Positions 20,411-31,858 of a DNA stretch of 64,000 bases are shown piece by piece; the first letter of the stretch is position 1; every line of letters begins with the position of its first letter. The position numbers and the translations under genes are program-made. The notes under the pieces were generated by a model. It did no database searches and was not told the DNA's origin. It worked only from the letters and a program-made list of their open reading frames with translations. Origin of the DNA: an uncultured Winogradskyella sp. (GTDB lineage: Bacteria; Bacteroidota; Bacteroidia; Flavobacteriales; Flavobacteriaceae); NCBI RefSeq assembly GCF_947498345.1, contig NZ_CANMJY010000001.1:1-64000 (forward strand), given 5' to 3'.

Positions 20411-21085
20411 ATGAATTACGAAAAAGAATTTGAAAAGTTTGCTATAAAGGATCAAGGGATTAATAGTATGTATTATGATAAAATAATGCAAAGCATGTAT
20501 CCTACAAATCTAACACCCAATATTATAGAAGAAAGACAGCTAAATGCTATTGCAATGGATGTGTTTTCGCGACTAATGATGGATCGCATTATATTTTTAG
20601 GAACAGGTGTAAATGATCAAGTAGCAAATATTATACAAGCACAATTGTTATTCTTACAAAGTACAGATGCTTCAAAAGACATTCAAATATATATTAATTC
20701 GCCAGGAGGTAGCGTTTATGCTGGTTTAGGTATTTATGATACGATGCAGTTTGTAAAACCAGATGTTGCTACAATTTGTACAGGTATAGCAGCTTCTATG
20801 GCAGCGGTGTTATTATGTGCAGGTGAAAAAGGAAAGCGTTCTGCATTAAAACATTCGCGTGTAATGATTCATCAGCCAATGAGTGGTACACAAGGACAAG
20901 TATCGGATATGGAAATTGCAGTACGTGAGACAATAAAAGTAAAAGAGGAATTATATAATATCATTTCTACACATTCAGGAAAAGCATACGAACAAGTGGA
21001 GAAAGATTCTGATAGAGATTACTGGATGAAATCAGATGAAGCATTGGCTTACGGAATGATTGATGAAGTTTTAGAACGCAAGTAA
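20411..21085 (+). CDS. clpP: ATP-dependent Clp protease proteolytic subunit
   Basis: YINSPGGSVYAGLGIYDTMQF, GIAASMAAVLLCAG, SRVMIHQP. Confidence 0.95.
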   Translation: MNYEKEFEKFAIKDQGINSMYYDKIMQSMYPTNLTPNIIEERQLNAIAMDVFSRLMMDRIIFLGTGVNDQVANIIQAQLLFLQSTDASKDIQIYINSPGGSVYAGLGIYDTMQFVKPDVATICTGIAASMAAVLLCAGEKGKRSALKHSRVMIHQPMSGTQGQVSDMEIAVRETIKVKEELYNIISTHSGKAYEQVEKDSDRDYWMKSDEALAYGMIDEVLERK

Positions 21086-21130
21086 TATGTTTTACTTACG
21101 ACTAAAATTCTCTAAACTAGAACTAAGATT

Positions 21131-22360
21131 ATGGCAAAAGAAGAATTAGAATGTTCATTTTGTGGTAGAAAAAAACCAGAGACAAATTTATTAATCGCTG
21201 GGCTAGATGCGCATATCTGTGATCGTTGTATAGAACAAGCACATGGTATAGTCATTGAAGAGTCTAAGCAAACAGGCAACTCAGAACTTAGCGCTGAGCT
21301 AATGCTTAGAAAGCCAAAAGAAATTAAGGCTTTCTTAGACGAATATATTATTGGACAAGAATATACTAAGCGGGTCATGTCTGTTGCAGTATATAATCAT
21401 TATAAACGTTTATTGCAGCCACCATCTGATGATGACATTGAAATCCAAAAGAGTAATATTATTATGGTTGGGCAAACAGGTACAGGTAAAACCTTAATGG
21501 CAAAAACTGTTGCCAGAATGTTGAATGTGCCTCTTGCCATTGTTGATGCTACGGTTTTAACTGAGGCTGGTTATGTAGGTGAAGATGTAGAGAGTATTTT
21601 AACACGTTTATTACAAGCTGCCGATTATAATTTAGAGAAAGCACAACGTGGTATAGTATTCATTGATGAGATAGATAAAATTGCACGCAAGAGTGATAAT
21701 CCTTCTATAACCAGAGATGTATCTGGTGAAGGTGTACAACAGGCTTTATTGAAATTACTTGAAGGCACTGTTGTTAATGTGCCACCAAAGGGAGGGCGTA
21801 AACATCCGGATCAAAAATTCATTGAAGTCAATACTGAACATATTTTGTTTATAGCTGGTGGTGCTTTTGACGGTATAGAACGTGTTATTACAAAACGTCT
21901 AAACATGCAGGCTATTGGCTATAGCTCAATAAAAGATGATAATATAGATGATGATAATATTCTTCAATATATTATTCCTAAAGATTTAAAGGATTTTGGT
22001 TTAATACCAGAGATTATTGGTCGTTTACCTGTGCTAACGCATATGGACCCATTAGATGCTAATACACTAAGAGCTATATTAACAGAACCAAAGAATGCTA
22101 TTATTAAACAATACAAAAAATTGTTTTCTATGGATGAGGTTGAGTTTAGTATCACCGAAGGAGCTTTAAATTACATTGTAGAAAAAGCCATAGAATATAA
22201 ATTGGGTGCTCGTGGCTTACGTTCACTTTGTGAAGAAATACTAACCGAGGCCATGTTTGATTTGCCTGGGTCTGGCGAGACAAAATTAAATGTTACTAAG
22301 GTGTATGCTGAAGATAGATTGTCCAAGTCTACTCTAAAGAAGTTAAAAGCGGTGTCTTAA
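21131..22360 (+). CDS. clpX: ATP-dependent Clp protease ATP-binding subunit ClpX
   Basis: [10 protein letters not shown] zinc finger, [23 protein letters not shown], sensor-2 LGARGLR. Confidence 0.97.
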   Translation: MAKEELECSFCGRKKPETNLLIAGLDAHICDRCIEQAHGIVIEESKQTGNSELSAELMLRKPKEIKAFLDEYIIGQEYTKRVMSVAVYNHYKRLLQPPSDDDIEIQKSNIIMVGQTGTGKTLMAKTVARMLNVPLAIVDATVLTEAGYVGEDVESILTRLLQAADYNLEKAQRGIVFIDEIDKIARKSDNPSITRDVSGEGVQQALLKLLEGTVVNVPPKGGRKHPDQKFIEVNTEHILFIAGGAFDGIERVITKRLNMQAIGYSSIKDDNIDDDNILQYIIPKDLKDFGLIPEIIGRLPVLTHMDPLDANTLRAILTEPKNAIIKQYKKLFSMDEVEFSITEGALNYIVEKAIEYKLGARGLRSLCEEILTEAMFDLPGSGETKLNVTKVYAEDRLSKSTLKKLKAVS

Positions 22361-22385
22361 AGGATTTTTAAACAAATAAAAAAAG

Positions 22386-22418
22386 CCACAATTTCAATAT
22401 ATGAGATTGTGGTTTTTT
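22386..22418 (+). terminator. Intrinsic terminator after clpX
   Basis: CCACAATTTC-AATATAT-GAGATTGTGG followed by TTTTTT. Confidence 0.75.
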
Positions 22419-22624
22419 GTTGAGTTAGGATTGATTAATTTAATATTGCTTGCAATATTTTTTATAAATTCTTAGGGAATTATAGTTGTTAATAGCACAT
22501 TTATTTACTGCTAATATAGAACCTGTATATTGAGTAATTTCTTTTTTATTTATTTTTTAGTTAAAGTCATTTTTAATTTCGTTGTATGAAACTGCGATGC
22601 ACTTTTTAACGTTAAATGACCAAA

Positions 22625-23818
22625 CTATTTAGCAAGAAGTTTTAAGATCGCTTTTAATTCTTTTTCATCGGATTCAAAGCTTAACGTATAATCTTCATAA
22701 CCATCTTTAAGTACTTTAATTTGATAATCTTTATAAGGCTTTATCTTAAAGTTATAGGTAGCATCCTTGTTTGTAATCTGACGTTCAATTTCATTCCCTT
22801 CATTGTCTAAAAGAATAACTATAGAATTTGGTAAGATCTTTTCCTTTTCAGAAATAACAATCCCTCTTAATTCATTGTATAGCTCTCTAGATTGAAAGCG
22901 ATATAAATTAAAAGCATTTTTCGTATTATCCTTATTAGAAGAAAACACACCTTTCTTATTGTCAACAAATACGAATGCAATTTCATCCTTATCAGAGTTA
23001 ATAGAATAGCCTAAATTGCGTGGGCTTTTATACTTAGAATTACTAATTGTAGATATAAAAATATCATAACCACCTATACTATTATGCCCTTTTGAAGAAA
23101 AGAATAATTCATTACCATTCTTAGCTGTATGAGGATACTTTTCATCTTCAGAAGTATTAATGGTTTGCCCTAAATTTCTAGGTTCTCCGATACTCCCATC
23201 TTTAAAAATTTTGGCTTTATAGATATCAAAGCCACCATAACCGCCTTTCATGTTTGATGAAAAGTACAAGTACTTTCCGTCTTTGGTTACATGTGGGTTT
23301 TCAATTGAGTAATTATCGTTACTTATAGGTAGCTCTGTTTCGTTTGTCCAGTTACCATAAGAATTTTTTTCTAATTCTGCTTTATATAATTTGTAGTTTA
23401 ATGTATTAGAGCGTTCACTTCGAGTATAGTAAATGGTATGTTCATCTGGTGAAAAAGAAACCTGACCTTCATTAGCCTTAGTATTCAAAACACGACTAAA
23501 TAGTAAAGGTTGTGATAATTCGCCATAAGCCTTAATATCAGTGCAGAATAAATCTGTGTAAGGTTCATTAGTTAATGGGTCAACCCCATTACCTAAAGCT
23601 CCGATCTTTTTTGAAGATACAATGACTAATTTCTTTCTAAATGTTGCACAGGCTATTTCGGAGTATTTAGAATTAATTTTAGAGACATTTACCGAATAAG
23701 CGTAACCACTTTTATTAAGGTTGTCAATTTTGTCTTTTTTTACTGGATCAGTTTTGTGCGAAGTAGAAAATGCACTAAACATAAGTGCCGTCAATAGCAC
23801 ATTAATTGTAGCTTTCAT
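22625..23818 (-). CDS. PD40 beta-propeller protein with C-terminal carboxypeptidase-regulatory-like domain
   Basis: KYLYFSSNMKGGYGGFDIYKAK, NELFFSSKGHNSIGGYDIF; C-terminal LRGIVISEKEKILPNSIVILLDNEGN. Confidence 0.75.
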   Translation of the reverse strand: MKATINVLLTALMFSAFSTSHKTDPVKKDKIDNLNKSGYAYSVNVSKINSKYSEIACATFRKKLVIVSSKKIGALGNGVDPLTNEPYTDLFCTDIKAYGELSQPLLFSRVLNTKANEGQVSFSPDEHTIYYTRSERSNTLNYKLYKAELEKNSYGNWTNETELPISNDNYSIENPHVTKDGKYLYFSSNMKGGYGGFDIYKAKIFKDGSIGEPRNLGQTINTSEDEKYPHTAKNGNELFFSSKGHNSIGGYDIFISTISNSKYKSPRNLGYSINSDKDEIAFVFVDNKKGVFSSNKDNTKNAFNLYRFQSRELYNELRGIVISEKEKILPNSIVILLDNEGNEIERQITNKDATYNFKIKPYKDYQIKVLKDGYEDYTLSFESDEKELKAILKLLAK

Positions 23819-23964
23819 AATGTAGGGATTATGGATTAATTACGATGGTAAATTACTATCGGTGGTATAATTACTAAAGTTTTATCGCATTTTTTAGATA
23901 AGACTCATATTTTTCCGATAATTTATAACAGAATACGAATATATTCGATGAAATAATACTCTAT

Positions 23965-25482
23965 TTATAGGGCGTTTAAACGCAATAATTCATCAACATA
24001 GTCTCTAGAGTTTGATAAACGTGGTACTTTATGTTGTCCACCTAATTTATCATTTTTCTTTAACCAGTCGTAAAAAAGATTTTTTCTGGCACAGTGTATT
24101 TTAGGTTTGTTAAGCGTCATGTTATTATAACGCTTGGCTTCATAATCAGAATTTAAAGCCTTTAAGGCATTATCGAATAGCTCTTCGAAATATGACATGT
24201 TTTCTGGTGGCTTCTTAAACTCTATAATCCATTCGTGAGCGCCTTTTTCTTTACCTTCCATAAAGATTGGTGCGGCTGTATAATCTACAACTTCTGCCGC
24301 TGTACGCTTGCACACTTTTTTAAGAGCATCTTCAGCATTTTCTATAATTAACTCCTCACCAAAGGCATTGATATGGTGCTTGGTGCGACCTGAAACTTTA
24401 ATTCTATGCGGGTTTAAACTCACAAATCTAATAGTATCACCAATTTTGTATCTCCACAACCCAGCATTAGTTGTAATAACGACCGCATAATTTTTATTGA
24501 GCTCAACCTCGCTCAAAGAAATGACTTTCTGTTTATTTGTACCATAAGTATCCATTGGGATAAATTCATAGAAAATCCCATAATCTAGCATCAATAACAA
24601 ATCTCCAGAATAATTTTGATCTTGTATGGCAAAAAACCCTTCAGAGGCATTATAGATTTCGTAATATTTAAAATCTTTTTTTGGCAGAATAGCTCTATAC
24701 TGCTCTATATAAGGGTTAAAACTTACACCTCCATGAAAATATACTTCGAGATTAGGCCAAATATCAAAAAGACTGTTTTTACCTGTTTTATCTAAAACGT
24801 TATTTAGCAATACTAGCATCCAGGATGGTACACCTGCCAAACTTGTTACATTTTCTTCAATAGTTTCGTCAACAATGGCTTGCATTTTGGTTTCCCACTC
24901 ACTCATTAAAGATACTTTATTACTTGGCGTACTGCTAAATTCTGCCCAAAACGGCATATTATCAATTAAAATAGCACTTAGGTCTCCAAATACAGTTCCG
25001 TTTTCTTTGTAGAGTTCTTTGCTTCCTCCTAAACGTAAACTCTTTCCGGTAAACAATTGCGAATCTTCATTATTGTTAAGGTACATGCAAAGTAAATCTT
25101 TACTTGCGGCATAGTGACAATCTTCTAATGAATCTGTGCTTACAGGTATAAACTTACTTTTGGCATTAGTTGTGCCGCTAGATTTAGCAAACCATTTAAT
25201 GGGCCTTGGCCAATAAATATTTTGCTCTCCACATCTGGAGCGTTCAATCAGTGGTTGAATGGCTTCATAATTTACAACGGGTATGCGCTCATTAAATTCT
25301 TTATAGGTTTTAATAGATGCAAAGTCATACTGTTTTCCTATTTCTGTATCCTTTGCAAACTTTAATAAGCTAAAAAGTAATTCGTTTTGTACTTCATTAG
25401 GGTACTTTAAAAAGAGCTCAATTTGATGAAACCGTTTTTTTAAAAACCAAGAAGCGATAGAATTTACAATAGGAATAGGCAT
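23965..25482 (-). CDS. GH3 auxin-responsive promoter family protein (acyl-acid-amido synthetase fold)
   Basis: WFAKSSGTTNAKSKFIPVS, AGVPSWM, YNASEGFFAIQ, GLWRYKIGDTIRF. Confidence 0.9.
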   Translation of the reverse strand: MPIPIVNSIASWFLKKRFHQIELFLKYPNEVQNELLFSLLKFAKDTEIGKQYDFASIKTYKEFNERIPVVNYEAIQPLIERSRCGEQNIYWPRPIKWFAKSSGTTNAKSKFIPVSTDSLEDCHYAASKDLLCMYLNNNEDSQLFTGKSLRLGGSKELYKENGTVFGDLSAILIDNMPFWAEFSSTPSNKVSLMSEWETKMQAIVDETIEENVTSLAGVPSWMLVLLNNVLDKTGKNSLFDIWPNLEVYFHGGVSFNPYIEQYRAILPKKDFKYYEIYNASEGFFAIQDQNYSGDLLLMLDYGIFYEFIPMDTYGTNKQKVISLSEVELNKNYAVVITTNAGLWRYKIGDTIRFVSLNPHRIKVSGRTKHHINAFGEELIIENAEDALKKVCKRTAAEVVDYTAAPIFMEGKEKGAHEWIIEFKKPPENMSYFEELFDNALKALNSDYEAKRYNNMTLNKPKIHCARKNLFYDWLKKNDKLGGQHKVPRLSNSRDYVDELLRLNAL

Positions 25483-25536
25483 GGAATACTTTTCTTTTGG
25501 CTAATTTAGCAATGCTAAAAATACTAAATTTCTTCT

Positions 25537-26328
25537 ATGATTTATAAAGGCGTCCTTACTAAAATGCAGACTGAGTTTCTAGAGCCAATTCAATATTATT
25601 TGGTGTTTGAGAATGATTTTATTCACGTCAATCAATTACTGAATAAGCCCATTGAAATGAAACTTATTGGTCATCAATGTTTAAGCTGTGGTTTAGATAG
25701 ACCAATTTACAGACAAGGTTTTTGTAAAACCTGTTTTTTTGAAAAGCCAGTTGCTGGTGATTGGATAATGCGACCAGAATTAAGTACTGCTCATTTAGGT
25801 AAAGAAGACAGGGATTTAGAATATGAAAAAAGGGTACAATTACAGCCCCATATAGTGTATTTAGCAAATTCTAGTAATGTTAAGGTTGGGGTAACAAGGA
25901 AAAGTCAAGTCCCTACCCGTTGGATAGATCAAGGTGCTCACGAAGCTATAGAAATTGTAGAAGTACCTAATCGCTATTTGGCAGGTATTACTGAGGTCGC
26001 TTTGAAAGCCCATGTGGCAGATAAAACCAATTGGCGAAAAATGCTTAAGAATGATATTGAAGATGTCAACCTTTTAGAGTGGAGAAACAATTTAAAAACT
26101 TATATTCCTGATGAAGTTAAGGATTATTTTATTGAGAGCAATTCGGAAACTCACCTAAAGTTTCCTGTTGAGAAATACCCTGAAAAACCCAATAGTTTAA
26201 ATATAAAGAAGCAAATAGAATATTCGGGCAAACTTGTTGGTGTAAAAGGGCAGTATCTTATTTTTGAAGATAATACCGTTTTTAATATTAGAGCAAATGA
26301 AGGTTTGGTGGTTGAGTTGAATGTCTAA
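25537..26328 (+). CDS. DUF2797 domain-containing protein
   Basis: GVLTKMQTEFLEPIQYYL, CLSCGLDRPIYRQGFCKTCFFE, KVGVTRKSQVPTRWIDQGA. Confidence 0.85.
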   Translation: MIYKGVLTKMQTEFLEPIQYYLVFENDFIHVNQLLNKPIEMKLIGHQCLSCGLDRPIYRQGFCKTCFFEKPVAGDWIMRPELSTAHLGKEDRDLEYEKRVQLQPHIVYLANSSNVKVGVTRKSQVPTRWIDQGAHEAIEIVEVPNRYLAGITEVALKAHVADKTNWRKMLKNDIEDVNLLEWRNNLKTYIPDEVKDYFIESNSETHLKFPVEKYPEKPNSLNIKKQIEYSGKLVGVKGQYLIFEDNTVFNIRANEGLVVELNV

Positions 26329-26957
26329 AGCAGATAGAGTTTTAGAACATTAATTAAACCTATAAAGAATAATAAGCTTCCTGTAACTTTATTAATAATT
26401 GTATTTATATTTTTAAACTTCTGCATTATAATTAAGCTAAACTTACTATATAGATGTAATGTCAGTAGTTTTCCTGCGTAAACACCAGCAAAAAAAAGGA
26501 AAAGAACTAATAATGATGATTGTAAGGATAGTGTAATGTTATTGTTGTTTATTATGCTATAAACTACGAGCCAGTATATTAAAACAGGAGGATTTAAAAG
26601 CCCCAAAAAGAAACCAGTAGCATATTTAGATTTTAGAAATCTATTGGAGCGCTTTGAAGGTTTACTTCTTTCTTTTGCTGTTTTAAAAAATAAAAAACTA
26701 CCTACACCTAATAAGATAATTGCAATAAGTATTTGTAGCCACTGGTTTGCATTAAAAAAATCTTTTACTATCATGTTACAATGTAATGCGTAGTAGGATA
26801 ATAACACTTCTGCAATACCTGCTGTAAGTGCTATTTTAAATGCCTGAGAAGCATTTTGCTTAAGCGTAGTATTTATTACCGCTATATTTGAAGCTCCTAA
26901 AGGTAATGCACCAACCACAGCAGATATTAAACCAATAAAAAAATAAAGAATTATCAT
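26325..26957 (-). CDS. LysE family transporter
   Basis: Polytopic membrane protein, FIGLISAVVGALPLGASNIAVINTTL, GFFLGLLNPPVLIYWL. Confidence 0.85.
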   Translation of the reverse strand: MIILYFFIGLISAVVGALPLGASNIAVINTTLKQNASQAFKIALTAGIAEVLLSYYALHCNMIVKDFFNANQWLQILIAIILLGVGSFLFFKTAKERSKPSKRSNRFLKSKYATGFFLGLLNPPVLIYWLVVYSIINNNNITLSLQSSLLVLFLFFAGVYAGKLLTLHLYSKFSLIIMQKFKNINTIINKVTGSLLFFIGLINVLKLYLL

Positions 26958-27008
26958 GCTGCTTTTGTAGCAACACATCTTAAAAGCTTACAATTTAAAC
27001 TATAAATA

Positions 27009-27038
27009 ACAAAAAAAGAGCAATATTTCTATTGCTCT
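27009..27038 (-). terminator. Intrinsic terminator after rpsU
   Basis: AGAGCAATA-loop-TATTGCTCT with T run on the minus strand. Confidence 0.75.
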
Positions 27039-27069
27039 ATATATTTATAAGTACGTAAAATAAAATTTA

Positions 27070-27264
27070 TTATACGTTTTCAGCGTCTCTTAATCCTTGG
27101 ATATATTGAGCTTTCTGAATTTCTCTTCTTCTCTTAACAGATGGTTTAGTGAAATAACGAGACTCTCTTAAGTTTTGCATAATTTGCACATTACGATGCT
27201 TACGCTTATAACGTTTAAGAGCTCTCTCAATGTTTTCTCCTTCTTTAATTTCGATTTTAATCAT
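27070..27264 (-). CDS. rpsU: 30S ribosomal protein S21
   Basis: MIKIEIKEGENIERALKRYKRKHRNVQIMQNLRESRYFTKPSVKRRREIQKA. Confidence 0.95.
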   Translation of the reverse strand: MIKIEIKEGENIERALKRYKRKHRNVQIMQNLRESRYFTKPSVKRRREIQKAQYIQGLRDAENV

Positions 27265-27340
27265 TATCGATATATTTTTTAACTATAATTCTTGTAAATG
27301 GTCGGCAAATATATGCTAACTATTTGAAAATAAAAAATTA

Positions 27341-28204
27341 TTAGCCTAAATAAGTTTTAAGTATTTTACTCTTGCTTGCGTGTCTTAATCGTCTAATACC
27401 TTTTTCTCTAATTTGACGCACACGTTCTCTTGTTAAATCATAGATGCCACCAATTTCCTCTAAAGTCATAGGTGGCTGATCGCCGATACCAAAGTTTAAA
27501 CGTATAACATCACTTTCTTTTTGAGTTAATGTTTCTAAAGCGCGTTCAATTTCAGTGTTTAATGATGCCTTCATTAAATCTTTATCTGGCCTGGGTGATT
27601 CACTAGCACTAACGACGTCGTAAAGACTAAATGTCTCACCATCTTTTAATGGAGCGTCCATTGATAAATGACGGCCCGAATTTTTCATAGACTGCTTTAC
27701 TTCGCGAACGCTAATGTCTAGTTCTCGAGCAATCTCTTCAGCATTTGGAGGTCTTTGATGTATTTGTTCTAAATGCGAAAACGTTTTGTTAATCTTGTTT
27801 ATGGTGCCTATTTTGTTTAAAGGTAGGCGTACAATACGAGATTGTTCTGCTAATGCTTGCAGAATAGCTTGTCTTATCCACCATACAGCATAGGATATAA
27901 ACTTAAAACCTCTGGTTTCATCAAAACGTTTTGCGGCTTTTACCAAACCAGCATTTCCTTCATTGATTAAATCAGGTAATTTTAAACCTTGATTTTGATA
28001 TTGTTTAGCCACAGAAACAACAAACCTTAAATTAGCTGTTGTTAATTTGTCTAAAGCTTGTTGATCACCATTTTTTATGCGCTGTGCTAATTCAACTTCT
28101 TCATCTGCAGTAATCAACGGAATTTTACTTATATCTTGTAGATATTTGTCTAAAGATTTATCTTCTCTGTTGGTTACTTGCTTGGTGATTTTTAACTGCC
28201 TCAT
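27341..28204 (-). CDS. rpoD: RNA polymerase primary sigma factor RpoD/SigA
   Basis: Regions 1.2-4.2: [66 protein letters not shown]. Confidence 0.95.
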   Translation of the reverse strand: MRQLKITKQVTNREDKSLDKYLQDISKIPLITADEEVELAQRIKNGDQQALDKLTTANLRFVVSVAKQYQNQGLKLPDLINEGNAGLVKAAKRFDETRGFKFISYAVWWIRQAILQALAEQSRIVRLPLNKIGTINKINKTFSHLEQIHQRPPNAEEIARELDISVREVKQSMKNSGRHLSMDAPLKDGETFSLYDVVSASESPRPDKDLMKASLNTEIERALETLTQKESDVIRLNFGIGDQPPMTLEEIGGIYDLTRERVRQIREKGIRRLRHASKSKILKTYLG

Positions 28205-28316
28205 GTAGTCATTTTAAAATTAGTGAACCTACATTATAATGGAATAATTAACAATTCCAAAAAAATGACTAATTATTAACAGAAATTGGGAAAAATATAT
28301 AGTATTAAGGTAAAAA

Positions 28317-30974
28317 CTATTCGTTTTTGGTTGAATCTTTAGCTTGTTTATCCTTTTTCTTTTTACTTCCTCCGAGAAGTCCCCCTAAAACAGAGTTTAC
28401 TCCTTCCTTGATGGTGTCTTTGGGATCTTTCTTTGTGTTGTCTGTTTTAGTCGTTGTTGAATCTGCCTTTTTATTATTAGAGTTTCCCCCTAAAACATCG
28501 CCTAGTATGTTATTGATTTTATCTTTGCCTTGTCCTAATATTTTTTGTTTTTGAATTTCAACAAGCTGTTTGGTTAAATTAGAAACACCACTTGCTAAAT
28601 CTGTTGAAATATTAGGGCTGGAAAAACTCCCATTAATATTAGCAGTGACAGGAATTGAAATATTATCAACTTCTGGATCATTAATTTTTCCTATTAAACG
28701 GTTGACTTCACTACCTAAATACTTGGCTGGCACTTGAAAAACAACATCATATTGCATGTTGTTTGTAAAAGTGTGCTTACCTGAAATCTCAATAGGAATA
28801 TCTTTATACTTAACAGTAAAAGGTTTTAGGGAAACCTGTCCATTTTCAAAACTTAGTTTAGTTTTAATATCCTTTTGAAGTTCTTTAAAATCAATAAAGT
28901 TCAGTTTGCTGTCTAGTCCAGCGAGTAATGGGCTTTTAGATACATCGATATTAGAGGTCAATACTTCTGCTAAAGCATTACCAGAAATTGTACTTAAGTC
29001 TGGGGAAAAGTTTTCATCTAATAAACCACTTACATCTATGGTAGAATTTAATTTTCCTTGCACAACCTTTGCAATTGGTGCTAATGCTTTTAACATTTCT
29101 AAACCTTTGAAGGATTGCGAAATATCAAACTGTTGCATAGCTAATTGCATATCAAACTTTGGTTTTGCTTCTTTTGTAGAAACATTACCAGAAATACCTA
29201 ATTGTCCATTAAACAAATCCGTTGTCATGTTTTTGAGGTTTGCGTTTTGGTCTTTAATGCGTAGTTTACCTTTTACATTCTTTAAATTAAGGTTATCATA
29301 AATAACTGTATTAGCATTTGCAGTAATAGTACAGTCTAAAAAATCTGGGATCTTAAGTGATTCATCATCAGAGGTTGTCTTATTAGATGCTTCTGTTGCA
29401 GATTCGTCTTCAACCATAAAATCAGAAATAGCAAATGTATTAGAATTGACTGTGAAATTTCCCTGAAGCTTTTTGTCACTCAAAAGAAAGCCTAATAAAT
29501 TATTAATGGTTCCTGTTGCAGAAAAATCACTTTTACCTGTTAAGGCATCAAAACTATTTAGGCTTACTAAACCAGGTTTAAGAGTTAGCTCTGCTTTATT
29601 AATTTGAATAGGGTTTACAATATCTTTAGAAGAAAAAATGAAGTCCGTTATCGAAACACTTCCATTATTTTTAATACGTTGGTAAGCATTGGTTTCAATA
29701 GCATTCATATCAAAGGCCGTATTCAACTTTCCTTTAAGAATTCCGCTAAGTTGATTTTCTAATTCAATAGGATAGGCTTTGGTAATATTAGCTAAGTTTA
29801 AAACACCATCTAAGTTGGCGTTTACTAACATATTACCAGTAAGGTCTTTAATATGTGCTTCAGATTTAAAAACATCCTGGTCAATTTTAAAATCTAATTT
29901 ATTGATGTCTACATAAGTGTCATCAACATTACCTGACGTATTTTTAATAGAAGCATCAATCATAATATTATCCACACTTTTTGGTAAGTCAGGATATTTA
30001 AAAGACGCATTATTAGAACGCATATTAATATCTAAAGTCGGAATTGTTTCTTCTGAAACTAAACCTTTTATCAAGCCATTAACGGTGAAGTTTCCTGTGG
30101 TATTTACATTCTCTATATTTTTTGTGTATTCCTTCGGAATTACAGCTAAGAAATCTTTAAAAGAAGATTCAGGATTTTTAAAAGAGATATCAATTTGCTG
30201 ACCTTCTTCAACCATTTGAACAAACCCTTGAAACTCTAACGGTAAAGCATTTATAAAACCTTTATTTTCTTTAAACGTATATTTTTCCTGCTCTAAATCC
30301 ATACCTATTAGAGCATCAAGTTTAATAATATTGTTGCTTAGGTATTCAGTGCTATCAATAGACATACTTATTCTTGCTTCAGTATTTGTGTCTAATTCAG
30401 ATTGCTCTCCAGAGAAAATACCTTTACCATTATGATTAATTTCTGTGGCATAAATACTGGTATTAGAACCTTCATCTATATAGGTAAAGGCACTATTGTT
30501 GAGCTCGTAATTTTCTATATCAAAACTAAAACCAGAAGATGTAGAATCAGAAACTGTTTCTGTGCCTTCACCTTCTTTTACAATATCATAATTTGTAGTT
30601 CCGTTTTTGTTTGTTTTTAGAGTAAGAAGCAATTCATCTGCTATGATTTCATTTACAGTAAGTGGTTCTTCTGTCCCTTTAAATAATTCACCAATTGGCA
30701 TTTCAAAGGATAAAGATTTAGCTGTTGCTAGAGTTTCATCCTTAAAAGGTGCTCTGTTGGTAATTTTTAAATTTTCAACATTGACTTCAGCACTTGGAAA
30801 ACTGCTTATTAAGCTTAGGCTAATATCATCAAAACTTAAATCTGCATCTAAATTTTCATCGGCATAATTTTGAACGATAGCATCTATTTTAGATTCTAAA
30901 ACGAATGGAATTGCAATAAGGATTGCAATAAAAAGGAGTAAGATGATTCCTATAATTTTGAAAATTTTTTTCAT
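28317..30974 (-). CDS. AsmA family protein
   Basis: N-terminal TM, LDADLSFDDISLSLISSFPSAEVNVENLKITN, long beta-rich body with AsmA C-terminal region. Confidence 0.85.
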   Translation of the reverse strand: MKKIFKIIGIILLLFIAILIAIPFVLESKIDAIVQNYADENLDADLSFDDISLSLISSFPSAEVNVENLKITNRAPFKDETLATAKSLSFEMPIGELFKGTEEPLTVNEIIADELLLTLKTNKNGTTNYDIVKEGEGTETVSDSTSSGFSFDIENYELNNSAFTYIDEGSNTSIYATEINHNGKGIFSGEQSELDTNTEARISMSIDSTEYLSNNIIKLDALIGMDLEQEKYTFKENKGFINALPLEFQGFVQMVEEGQQIDISFKNPESSFKDFLAVIPKEYTKNIENVNTTGNFTVNGLIKGLVSEETIPTLDINMRSNNASFKYPDLPKSVDNIMIDASIKNTSGNVDDTYVDINKLDFKIDQDVFKSEAHIKDLTGNMLVNANLDGVLNLANITKAYPIELENQLSGILKGKLNTAFDMNAIETNAYQRIKNNGSVSITDFIFSSKDIVNPIQINKAELTLKPGLVSLNSFDALTGKSDFSATGTINNLLGFLLSDKKLQGNFTVNSNTFAISDFMVEDESATEASNKTTSDDESLKIPDFLDCTITANANTVIYDNLNLKNVKGKLRIKDQNANLKNMTTDLFNGQLGISGNVSTKEAKPKFDMQLAMQQFDISQSFKGLEMLKALAPIAKVVQGKLNSTIDVSGLLDENFSPDLSTISGNALAEVLTSNIDVSKSPLLAGLDSKLNFIDFKELQKDIKTKLSFENGQVSLKPFTVKYKDIPIEISGKHTFTNNMQYDVVFQVPAKYLGSEVNRLIGKINDPEVDNISIPVTANINGSFSSPNISTDLASGVSNLTKQLVEIQKQKILGQGKDKINNILGDVLGGNSNNKKADSTTTKTDNTKKDPKDTIKEGVNSVLGGLLGGSKKKKDKQAKDSTKNE

Positions 30975-31082
30975 AACAAGTTCTTGTGGTTTTAGAAAGG
31001 GGTTTAAATATAATACGTAAAGTTCTATATTATAGTTGTTTTGTTAAGAAACTTTAGCAAGATTTTAATGATTTAGTAACAA

Positions 31083-31787
31083 TTAGAGTAACTCAATTTC
31101 CTCATTCACTTTAAGTTTAAAGCGTCTTCTAAACAGATATACACCTAAATAAAGAAAAGGTGTGTCTAATGCTGCTATAAGCACTTTAAACAAAAAACCA
31201 GCAGCAAGTAAGCCTAAAAATTTATCCCATTCAATTTTTCCAAAACTGCAAAGTAGTATTAGTACAGTTGCGGTATCGACAAACTGAGAAAGAAATGTAG
31301 AAAAGTTATTGCGCAACCATAAATGTTTGCCTTTAGTGAGGCGTTTCCAGAAATGATAGATCTGTATATCCACAAATTGAGCTAATAAATAAGCCATCAT
31401 ACTTGCGAATACGGCTATAGCTGTACTTCCAAAGACAGTAGAAAACATAGCATCTTGTACAGGTGACCATGTGGTTGCTGGTACAGTATTAGCTGTATAT
31501 ATGATTAACATTGAAAAAAAAGAGGCAAATATGCCTATAACCACCATGTCATTAGCTCTTTTCTTACCATAAATTTCACTAATTAAATCGGTAATTAAAA
31601 AGGTAATAGGATATGGTAAAATGCCGACAGAAATTTCAAAAAGCTTACTTCCAAAAATTTCTACATCAACGGGATACCAATAGAAAAACTTCTGGAAGAT
31701 TAAGTTTGAGACTACTAATGATGTAATAAAAAGCGCACCTAATAAAAGATAAATGCGTTGTGCTAAAAGCTTGTCTTTTAGTTGCAT
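31083..31787 (-). CDS. Queuosine precursor transporter (YhhQ family)
   Basis: LPYPITFLITDLISEIYGKKRANDMV, AQFVDIQIYHFWKRLTKGKHLWLRNNFSTFLSQFVDT. Confidence 0.9.
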   Translation of the reverse strand: MQLKDKLLAQRIYLLLGALFITSLVVSNLIFQKFFYWYPVDVEIFGSKLFEISVGILPYPITFLITDLISEIYGKKRANDMVVIGIFASFFSMLIIYTANTVPATTWSPVQDAMFSTVFGSTAIAVFASMMAYLLAQFVDIQIYHFWKRLTKGKHLWLRNNFSTFLSQFVDTATVLILLCSFGKIEWDKFLGLLAAGFLFKVLIAALDTPFLYLGVYLFRRRFKLKVNEEIELL

Positions 31788-31858
31788 TAAAAATGGTTAA
31801 TAAATTGTTGTTGTAAAGATAATCTATTAATATTTCTTTTAGTTATTTTGCTAATTCC

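Noticed and set aside
22442-22463. AATATTGCTTGCAATATT palindrome after clpX
   Set aside because: Possibly a second weak terminator; tiny loop and AT-rich context make it unconvincing
23965-25482. Plant-like auxin signalling from the GH3 family name
   Set aside because: The bacterial GH3 fold is common in Bacteroidota; no evidence for an auxin substrate
28327-30867. Plus-strand ORFs opposite the AsmA gene
   Set aside because: Shadow ORFs with no start context or domain; AsmA reading frame is convincing
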